DNA of 64,000 nt from contig CAYYDG010000023.1 in the NCBI GenBank assembly GCA_964470555.1, positions 1 to 64,000 of the forward strand, written 5' to 3'. Under the pieces are notes generated by a model, which saw only the letters and a program-made list of their open reading frames with translations, was not told the DNA's origin and did no database searches. Below, in pieces: positions 53,136 through 60,308 of the stretch (the first letter of the stretch is position 1; every line of letters begins with the position of its first letter). The translations under genes and the position numbers were made by a program. This DNA comes from RBC074 sp964470555 (GTDB lineage Bacteria > Acidobacteriota > Blastocatellia > RBC074).

Positions 53136-56100
53136 ATGCGATTGCTTCTGCTGATTCTGTTGCTGACAACAATTCCCGCTTTTGTCCGGGCGCAATCCGA
53201 CGAAGAAAAACTGCGTGCAGCCGTTGGTAAATACTTCAATGCCTATGCCAAAGAAGATTGGGAAGCGTTTGCCGCCGTGTGGCACGAACAATCGCCAATG
53301 CTGGCATCGCGGTTCAACGTCATGAAAGCGCAGTTTGCCAACGAAGATTTCAGTTTCAGCGAACCGCTCATCTCTCGATTGAAAATCGAAGGCGACACGG
53401 CTCGGTTGCGCGTCGCCATCAGCCGCACCGCCAAACATCGCGTCACCAACGTCGTCCGCCTGACCGAAGTGCGAACCGAAATGACGTTTGTCCGCGAAAA
53501 CGGCGAATGGCGTTTGTGGACGGAAGCGTCGCCGGTTTCCGAATTGCTGAACGCGCTGGCCGACGCCAAAACCGACGACGAACGGCGCAAGCTGTTGGAC
53601 GAAGACAAGGAATTGGTGACGCGCGAATTATTGTTTTTGCTCAGCGGAACCAGCGACCGCGCTTACACGCAAGCCGATTACGCGCGCGCATTGCGCTTGC
53701 TGCAAAGCGCCGTGCTGGCGGCGGAAATCATCGGTGATAAAAACGAACAAGCGAATGCCTGGCACAACATGGGCATCATTCATTTTGTGCAGAATCGCCC
53801 GGAACCAGCGCTGGAAGCGTATCGCAACAGTTTGCGCATCGAAGAAGAACTGGGGCGCAAACCGGAAATCGCGCGTTCGCTGAACAGCATGGCGCTGGTG
53901 TTGTTGGCGCAAACCAGGTTCGCAGAAGCCGTTGAGCAGTTCCAACGCGCGCTGGCGATTTTTCAATTGCTGGATCGCAAATCCGATGTGGCGCAAACGC
54001 TGGAAAATATCGGCAACGCTTTTTATGAACAAGGCAATCTTTCGCGCGCGGTCGAGTTATATCAACAGAGCGTCAAGGAGCTTGAAACGCTCAATCGTCC
54101 CGGCCCCGCTGCGCATCGAATGTTGAAAATCGCCCGCGCCGAACTGGAACGTGGCCGCGACGCCAAAGCCATAGAGGTGTTTCTGCAAGCGGCCAGCAAG
54201 TTGAACGCCGCCGGAGACCGCCGCACGTTGGGTTATGTGTTCCACAACGTCGCCAACATCCTGTACGACCAGGGCGATTACAACCAGGCGCTGACCTATT
54301 ACAACCGAAGTTTGCAGGCCGAACGCTCCGCTGGCACTCGTGAAGGCGAAGCGGCGGCGTTGCAGGGCATTGGCCTGATTCATTCGCTCAACGGCAATCA
54401 TTCCGCCGCGCTGGACGCTTTCACGCGGAATCTGGCGTTGGCTCAAGCCTTGAACAACAAAGCCGACATCGCCCAGGCGTGGCAGAAAATGGGCGGTTCG
54501 CTTTACAGCCTGAGCAAACTGGATGAATCGCTGGAAGCGTACAAAGCGGCGTTGGCTTTGCGCGAACAACTCAGCGACGATCAGGAAACGGCGCTGGCGT
54601 TGCTGGATGTCGGTGTGACGTTGACGGCCAAACGCGAATTCGCCGACGCGCTGGCCTATTACGCGCGGAGCCGCGAGTTGTATGACAAGGCAGGCAATTC
54701 CGCAGGCATAGCCGCCGTGTTGTTGAACACGGCGCTGGTTCATTACCTGACTCGCGATTGGCCGAAGTCGCTGGAAACCGCCACGCAGGCCGCAGACTTT
54801 GCCCGTCGCGCCGAAGATCAGGATTTGTTCTGGCAGGCGCGTCATCGCGCAGGCAAAACGTTTTACCGGATGAACGATCTGGCCGCCGCGCGCAAAGCCA
54901 TGACCGAAGCCATCGCCGTGATCGAAACCATGCGCCCGCCCGCCGCGCGAAGCCAGCAGCCGCGTTATTACGAAAACAAGATCGCGCCGTATCTGGCGAT
55001 GGTGGACGTTGCCTTGAGCGAAGGGCAGGGAAACGAAGCATTCCATTTCACCCAACGCGCGAAAGCCCGCGTGCTGACCGGGTTGTTGCAAAATGCCAAA
55101 ACGCAGATCGTCAAAACCATGACCGCGCGCGAACAGGAACGCGAACGCCAGTTGTTGGCAGAAATCACCGCTGCCAATTTGCAGGTTTACCGCGAACAGG
55201 AGCGACTGAAACAGAATCCAGTTCGCATCGCCGAACTGAAAACCAAATTGCAAAAAGCCCAGTCCGATTACGCGGAATTTCGCACGCGGCTGTATCTGCA
55301 GCATCCGTTGTTGAAAACCTTGCGCGGAGAACTCAAGCCCATCACCGTCGAACAAGTCGCGCCGCTGGTGATGGACGCCAAAACCGCTTTGCTGGAATTT
55401 GTCGAAACGGACGAGCGCGTTTATCTGTTCGTCTTCGGCAAAGACAAACCGAAAACCGCCAAACCGTCGGCAGCGCAGCAACGCGCAACGCTGAAAATTT
55501 TCATTCTGGAAACCGTGCGCGGCGATTTGTATCCGCGCGCGTTCAAATTCAATCAGGCGATTGCCACGCGCAGCGAAGACGCCAACGCCAGCGCCCGTGA
55601 ACTGTACGATCTGTTGTTGAAACCCGCTGCCTCCGCGCTGGAAGGCAAAACGCAACTGATCATCGCGCCAGATGTCGTTTCGTGGGGAGTTCCATTCCAG
55701 GCGTTGCGCAGCGAAGCCGAACGTTTTGTGATCGAAGATTTCGCGGTTTCCTATACGCCTTCGTTGACGATTTACAACGCTGTCGCCACCAACCGAATTC
55801 CTGCACCTATTGTGCGTATGACGGGAACCAGATCGCCCGCTCAGGTCGCGTTGCTGGCGGTGGGGAATCCGGCGGTGAGCGTGGAAGCGGCGGATTTACT
55901 GAAAACGGTCTTGGCGGTTCCGCCTGCGGATTTTGCGGACGCCAGCAACGAAACCGAAAAAACGTTTGCAGAGATGGCCGGGCTGCACGGCGCTGATCAG
56001 AGTTTGTTGTTGACCGGTGTGGAAGCCACTGAAGACCGCATCAAAAAAGAACTCGGTCAGGCGCGCGTCGTTCATTTTGCCGCGCAAGGAATTCATCACG

Positions 56101-56510
56101 AAGCCAGCCCGTTGTTTTCGTTGCTGGCTGTCGCGCCTCAGCAAGAAAACCGCGAAGACGGGTTGCTGGAATTGCGTGAAGTGTTGCGACTGGAGTTGAA
56201 CGCCGATCTGGTGGTGGCAACGGGAAGCGATTGGGCGACGCCGCGCACGTTGACCAATCGTGCGATGACGGCCTGGAGTTGGGCGTGGTTTGTGGCGGGC
56301 AGTCGCTCGGCGTTGCTGGGACAATGGCGTATGGACGCTTCCGCCAACTCGGCGTTGATGATCGAATTCCATCGGCAGTTGATCGCCGACAAAGGGCGTT
56401 CGGCCAAATCCGCAGTTTGGCGAACCGCCGTGCAAACCTTGCTGGCGAACACTGAACATCGCCATCCGTTTTTCTGGGCCGGGTTTACCATGCTCGGCAA
56501 TGGCAGATGA
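53136..56510 (+). CDS. Exported TPR-CHAT protein with degenerate CHAT active site
   Basis: 1,124 residues. A signal peptide ends near FVRAQ. Residues about 22-130 look like an NTF2/SnoaL-type domain (VGKYFNAYAKEDWEAFAAVWHEQSP ... RENGEWRLWTEASPV). About ten TPR units follow (175-600: AWHNMGIIHFVQNRPEPALEAYRNSL is typical), then a coiled region and a C-terminal CHAT domain (about 780-1,124). In active CHAT proteases the His is in FATHG and the Cys in LSACETG; here these read FAAQG (981-985) and VATGSDWA (about 1027-1034), so both catalytic residues are missing. It is likely a scaffold or pseudoenzyme. Confidence 0.9.
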   Translation: MRLLLLILLLTTIPAFVRAQSDEEKLRAAVGKYFNAYAKEDWEAFAAVWHEQSPMLASRFNVMKAQFANEDFSFSEPLISRLKIEGDTARLRVAISRTAKHRVTNVVRLTEVRTEMTFVRENGEWRLWTEASPVSELLNALADAKTDDERRKLLDEDKELVTRELLFLLSGTSDRAYTQADYARALRLLQSAVLAAEIIGDKNEQANAWHNMGIIHFVQNRPEPALEAYRNSLRIEEELGRKPEIARSLNSMALVLLAQTRFAEAVEQFQRALAIFQLLDRKSDVAQTLENIGNAFYEQGNLSRAVELYQQSVKELETLNRPGPAAHRMLKIARAELERGRDAKAIEVFLQAASKLNAAGDRRTLGYVFHNVANILYDQGDYNQALTYYNRSLQAERSAGTREGEAAALQGIGLIHSLNGNHSAALDAFTRNLALAQALNNKADIAQAWQKMGGSLYSLSKLDESLEAYKAALALREQLSDDQETALALLDVGVTLTAKREFADALAYYARSRELYDKAGNSAGIAAVLLNTALVHYLTRDWPKSLETATQAADFARRAEDQDLFWQARHRAGKTFYRMNDLAAARKAMTEAIAVIETMRPPAARSQQPRYYENKIAPYLAMVDVALSEGQGNEAFHFTQRAKARVLTGLLQNAKTQIVKTMTAREQERERQLLAEITAANLQVYREQERLKQNPVRIAELKTKLQKAQSDYAEFRTRLYLQHPLLKTLRGELKPITVEQVAPLVMDAKTALLEFVETDERVYLFVFGKDKPKTAKPSAAQQRATLKIFILETVRGDLYPRAFKFNQAIATRSEDANASARELYDLLLKPAASALEGKTQLIIAPDVVSWGVPFQALRSEAERFVIEDFAVSYTPSLTIYNAVATNRIPAPIVRMTGTRSPAQVALLAVGNPAVSVEAADLLKTVLAVPPADFADASNETEKTFAEMAGLHGADQSLLLTGVEATEDRIKKELGQARVVHFAAQGIHHEASPLFSLLAVAPQQENREDGLLELREVLRLELNADLVVATGSDWATPRTLTNRAMTAWSWAWFVAGSRSALLGQWRMDASANSALMIEFHRQLIADKGRSAKSAVWRTAVQTLLANTEHRHPFFWAGFTMLGNGR

Positions 56511-56582
56511 ATTGAAAACCGAATCGGCTTTGCGTTTCGTAAATGGCGTCGAAGTCGTTCAAACCGAATTCCAGGAGGAAAT

Positions 56583-57197
56583 ATGAAAAAAACGTTGTGT
56601 CAGATATTCGTCGTTCTCTCGCTGAGTTTTGTCGTCTTTTCCACGGCGCTGGCCATCGGTCTCGATCCGCAAAAGAAAAAGCAAGCCGGGCAGCAGGAAC
56701 AATCGTCGCGCGCCGAACGCGAGGCGCGCGCGTTGGCGAATCTGGCCAAAGAAGTGCGCAAAGAATTGGTCATGATTCCGTTTTTCGGCATCTTCGACTG
56801 GCTGGAAGGCAATGTCGAACCTGATGGCACGGTGTTTTTGCGCGGCCAGGTCACTCGCCCTACGATCAAACAGGAAGCGGAAAATCGCGTCAAAAGCATC
56901 GAAGGCGTTGAAAAAGTCGTCAACGACATTGAAGTTCTGCCGTTGTCTTCGAATGACGACCGGTTGCGTATTGCCGTTTTCAATGCCTTGTTCAACCGCA
57001 ATTCGCCGCTGACGCGTTATTCATTGGGAGCGAATCCCTCCATTCACATCATCATCAACAACGGACGGCTGACGTTGAAAGGCATCGTTTCGACCAAGGC
57101 CGACAGGGATTTCGCCAACGTTCGCGCCAATGGCGTTGCCGGATTGTTCGAGGTGAAAAACGAATTGCAGGTCGAATCTTCGAGCAAGAAGAAATGA
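56583..57197 (+). CDS. Exported BON-domain protein
   Basis: 204 residues. A signal peptide ends near STALA, followed by a Lys/Gln/Arg-rich segment. Two BON units are visible: about 60-120 (GTVFLRGQVTRPTIKQEAENRVKSIEGVEKVVNDIEVLP) and about 125-200 (IHIIINNGRLTLKGIVSTKADRDFANVRANGVAGLFEVKNELQVE). BON proteins bind phospholipids or stabilise the envelope. AGGAGGAAAT precedes the ATG. It follows the CHAT gene by 72 bases. Confidence 0.9.
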   Translation: MKKTLCQIFVVLSLSFVVFSTALAIGLDPQKKKQAGQQEQSSRAEREARALANLAKEVRKELVMIPFFGIFDWLEGNVEPDGTVFLRGQVTRPTIKQEAENRVKSIEGVEKVVNDIEVLPLSSNDDRLRIAVFNALFNRNSPLTRYSLGANPSIHIIINNGRLTLKGIVSTKADRDFANVRANGVAGLFEVKNELQVESSSKKK

Positions 57198-57220
57198 TCC
57201 AATTCAACACTGAAAATTTT

Positions 57221-57252
57221 TAGACAGGATTTACAGGATTCAACAGGATGAA
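57221..57252. repeat. Half copy of the CAGGATT spacer element
   Basis: TAGACAGGATTTACAGGATT and CAACAGGATG match the left inner arm of the element at 121-150. The complementary arm is missing. It lies between the BON gene and the convergent amidotransferase gene. Confidence 0.7.
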
Positions 57253-57283
57253 GGCATTGTTTCATCAAATGGCATCTTGAAAT

Positions 57284-57985
57284 TCAGGTTGCCGGATTCA
57301 GAAATTTTGTCAGCCAGTTGGTAATGATGGCTTCATCAGTGGGCGCGTGAAATTGCGCGGCATTGACTTTGTCGGCTCCGATCAGATCGGTTCGTCCGCG
57401 CACCAACGCCTCAGCATAAGCCGCTGGAAATTCGGGATGCCCCTGAATGCCGAGCATGGTTTCGCCAACGCGAAACATGGCCACCGGACAATGATCGCTT
57501 TCGCCGAGCACGACGCCAGATTCCGGCAACCGCACAACTTGATCGGCGTGCGTGTATTGAATGCCGCAACTGGATTGTTCCGGCTGCATCCAGCTTTCCT
57601 GTTTGAGGACGTTCAGGCTGTGAACGCCTATGCCCCAACCTTGCGCGGCTTTTTCGACCTTGCCGCCCAGGGCTTCCGCCATCACCTGATGACCGAAACA
57701 AATTCCGACGAACGGCTTGTCGGCTTCGCGCAAGTTTCGCAAAAAGCCTTTCAGTTCCCGAATCCAATCGTGTTCGTCGTAAGCCGAAAAGCGGGAACCC
57801 GTGCAGACGAAAGCCTCGCAAGCGTCCACTGAAACCGGAAACTCGCCATTGCGAACGTCGAAGTTCACCAGTTCCAGTTGCGGCGCGTGACGATTGAAAA
57901 GATCAGCGAACATCTGGCGATAATCGCCCGCGATGTGCAGCAAATCTTCCCGGACGTGATCGCATTCCAGCAGGCCTATTTTCAT
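57284..57985 (-). CDS. Class I glutamine amidotransferase-like protein
   Basis: 233 residues from the ATG at 57985. The nucleophile Cys is in FVGICFGHQVMAEALGG and the His in GIQGHPEFPAAYAE, as in GMP-synthase-type GATase domains. It is close to the YfeJ/GuaA-like stand-alone branch that transfers amide nitrogen or hydrolyses gamma-glutamyl compounds. GAGGA eight bases upstream supports this ATG over the one at 57994. It starts 12 bases after the helicase stop, so the two are in one operon; the functional link is unclear. Confidence 0.88.
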   Translation of the reverse strand: MKIGLLECDHVREDLLHIAGDYRQMFADLFNRHAPQLELVNFDVRNGEFPVSVDACEAFVCTGSRFSAYDEHDWIRELKGFLRNLREADKPFVGICFGHQVMAEALGGKVEKAAQGWGIGVHSLNVLKQESWMQPEQSSCGIQYTHADQVVRLPESGVVLGESDHCPVAMFRVGETMLGIQGHPEFPAAYAEALVRGRTDLIGADKVNAAQFHAPTDEAIITNWLTKFLNPAT

Positions 57986-57997
57986 GACAGTCATCCT

Positions 57998-60073
57998 CTA
58001 TCTTTCCATCCGCAGATCATCCAAAAATTCCGATGCCGGCGCGGCGCTTGTCACCAGCAGTGAGTCGCGCGCGCGCGTGCAGGCGACGTAAAGCAGATGG
58101 CGTTCGGTGTTGTAAACCTCTTCCAAGTCCGCCTCGTCAGCCACCGATTCAATGCGTTCCTGCAAGGGGATGATTTCATCATCGCAGGCCATTACGACCA
58201 CCGCGCGAAATTCCAACCCTTTGGCCAGATGCATGGCGCTGACGGAAACAAAATCGCTGGCCGTTTCGACATTTTCGTCGAGAATCTTGAACTTCAACCG
58301 GGCTGCCTCGATTGCGGCTTTCGCTCGATCCAATTCCGCTTCGGAACGAACAAAAACCCCGATTTCGTTCGGGCGCACGCCATCCTTGATTCGTTCACTG
58401 AGCCAACCGCCCACAGTCTTTGTTTCTTCTTTCTGGCTGTTCAAGACCTGAATCACTGGCGCTGGCCCATTGAAAACAGAAATGGTGTTGTTGCGTTGTT
58501 CCGTATTGCCATCCACATCGGAGACTTCCGGTCCCAGCAAGCGGTCAGCTTGCTGGCGGATTTGGTGCGAAGTCCGGTAATTGATATTCAGCGTGCGCGA
58601 ACGCCCACGCACATCCACGCCCAGAGCTTTCCACGAAAACGGCTGTTGAAAGATTCTCTGTCCCAAATCGCCAGCGAAGAACAATCCGTTCGGCTGTGTG
58701 GCTCCCAGCGCAGCCAGAAACCGCAATTGTGGAATGCTGACATCCTGGGCTTCGTCAACGACAGCAAAATCGAAAGGCGGCTTTTTGCTTTCGGTAAGTT
58801 CCACGGCCAATTGGCTGAACAATCCGGCGTAGGTAATCAATCCGCGTTCGTTGAGTTGCGAACGCACGCGGTCGAAGATTTTCCAGAGCAACGCGCGCAT
58901 CGGCTCAGGCAAGCGAGTTTTGCGGCCCAGCCGTTTTACGTCGCGGTATTCTTCCCAGCTTTTCAACTGCCAGGCGTCAACGACTTCTTCCCATTCCGAA
59001 GACAGAAAACGCAGGCTGAAATTATGGCCTTCGACTTGTTTGGCGGCATCGGTCAGCAGTTCCCGAATCACTTTGGTCGAAGCCATCTTCGGCGCGCCGA
59101 TGCGTGCCTTGTAAAGCTTTCGCCCGATGGCGTTCAGCGAATGCACTTCGATGTTTTCGCCAAGCCGTGGTTCGTGATGGAGCAATCGCCGAAGTTTTGT
59201 ATCCAGCGACTTGGCCAGAGGATCGGAAAAGGTGGTCAGCAAGACGCGCGATTGTCGGTTGTGCCGCGCCAGGTGAGCAGCACGATGCAGAGCCACAATC
59301 GTTTTGCCTGTGCCCGCCGAACCGGCCACGCGCGCAGGCCCTCCGAAATCGCGTTCGACTAATTGCCGCTGCGCTGGATGCAGGAAGATCGTCCATTTAT
59401 CCCACGGAAAATCCATTGCACGTCCCAACTCTTCGACATCGCTCATTACGCGGAATCGGCGCAGTGCGTCGGGATGATCGAACGGATTCGTGCCAGCAGG
59501 GACAGGTTTGGTGATTTGCGGCCTTGCGCCGGTGGCGATTTGGAACAACGCTTCAGAGGCTTCGCCGGGCAGATGATCTATCAACTCAAGATAGGTTTTT
59601 TGGTTTACTTGGCGCACGGCAGGAAGCCATTCGATTGGCACTCCGTAACTCAGCAACTCCTCTTCAGGAATGCTGGCGAACAAAGGCGGCAGTTCTACAT
59701 GCCGTTCGACTTCGACATATTTCGGAATAATGACTTCTTGAACGGTTTCGCGGATTTCGACCAATTGCGCCGCGCCGGTCTTTGGGTGGGTTTCCAGTTT
59801 GCGCCGCATTGCCCAATCGTAGGCTTTGTCGTGATGATTGACATAACACAGCAGAAAGCTGGCTTCGGTTTTGTGAACGATCAGCCGAATGTCTTTGTTG
59901 ACGCGCGCCGACCAGAAATGGGGGTCTTTGGCTCGATCCACCTTGTGCAATTGCATCCCCGGATTGACCGGGTTCAGTTGCAGATCGAAGGCGGTGGTTT
60001 TGGCTGCTTTCTGTTCTTCGCCTGTCAGTTTTGTCAGGCTGTCGGTAAAAGTATCGGCTATGCGAAATTCCAT
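57998..60073 (-). CDS. RelE-like domain fused to UvrD/Rep-type helicase
   Basis: 691 residues. The N-terminal ~95 residues match the RelE/ParE toxin fold (FTDSLTKLTGEEQKAA, HFWSARVNKDIRLIVHKTEASFLLCYVNHHDKAYDWAMRR). After a linker comes a superfamily 1 helicase: Walker A VAGSAGTGKT (about 249-258), Walker B in FAVVDEAQDVSIPQLRFL, GLFFAGDLGQRIFQQPFSW, LNINYRTSHQIR, and the C-terminal VSAMHLAKGLEFRAVVV and LLYVACTRARDSLLV. No separate antitoxin is encoded. It lies between the methyltransferase and the amidotransferase, all minus-strand. Confidence 0.9.
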   Translation of the reverse strand: MEFRIADTFTDSLTKLTGEEQKAAKTTAFDLQLNPVNPGMQLHKVDRAKDPHFWSARVNKDIRLIVHKTEASFLLCYVNHHDKAYDWAMRRKLETHPKTGAAQLVEIRETVQEVIIPKYVEVERHVELPPLFASIPEEELLSYGVPIEWLPAVRQVNQKTYLELIDHLPGEASEALFQIATGARPQITKPVPAGTNPFDHPDALRRFRVMSDVEELGRAMDFPWDKWTIFLHPAQRQLVERDFGGPARVAGSAGTGKTIVALHRAAHLARHNRQSRVLLTTFSDPLAKSLDTKLRRLLHHEPRLGENIEVHSLNAIGRKLYKARIGAPKMASTKVIRELLTDAAKQVEGHNFSLRFLSSEWEEVVDAWQLKSWEEYRDVKRLGRKTRLPEPMRALLWKIFDRVRSQLNERGLITYAGLFSQLAVELTESKKPPFDFAVVDEAQDVSIPQLRFLAALGATQPNGLFFAGDLGQRIFQQPFSWKALGVDVRGRSRTLNINYRTSHQIRQQADRLLGPEVSDVDGNTEQRNNTISVFNGPAPVIQVLNSQKEETKTVGGWLSERIKDGVRPNEIGVFVRSEAELDRAKAAIEAARLKFKILDENVETASDFVSVSAMHLAKGLEFRAVVVMACDDEIIPLQERIESVADEADLEEVYNTERHLLYVACTRARDSLLVTSAAPASEFLDDLRMER

Positions 60074-60097
60074 TGGGTTACCTGATAGGGCAGGATT

Positions 60098-60298
60098 TTA
60101 GTTCCGTAGGAGCGGCATATTTATCGAAAGCGATTGCCGCAACGCGGTTTTAGCGCCATAGGCGCGGCATGTTTATAGAATCCGAACGGGTTATTTCCTC
60201 AGCTCCGTAGGAGCGGCATCTGCTGCACATTCCGCTCCTACGGAGCTATGGGAACGATCCAATCCGCATTGCTATAAACATTCCGCTCCTACGGAGCG
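60098..60298. repeat. Cluster of five CCGTAGGAGCGGCAT units
   Basis: Three units lie in direct orientation (60098-60123, 60151-60179 as a variant GCCATAGGCGCGGCAT, 60200-60219) and two inverted (60228-60246, 60273-60298: ATTCCGCTCCTACGGAG). Neighbouring inverted copies can form hairpins. It occupies the whole gap between the methyltransferase and helicase genes. Confidence 0.88.
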
Positions 60299-60308
60299 AA
60301 GACGGCCG

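Noticed and set aside
54057..55655. Long minus-strand frame opposite the CHAT gene
   Set aside because: It reads as Gly/Phe/Gln/Arg-rich filler, while the plus strand gives clear TPRs and a CHAT domain.
58097..59362. Long plus-strand frame opposite the RelE-UvrD gene
   Set aside because: All helicase motifs are on the minus strand; the plus-strand product has none.
60098..60298. CCGTAGGAGCGGCAT cluster considered as an attachment site or CRISPR
   Set aside because: Units occur in both orientations with unequal spacing and no integrase or cas gene nearby; a REP/BIME-like cluster fits better.
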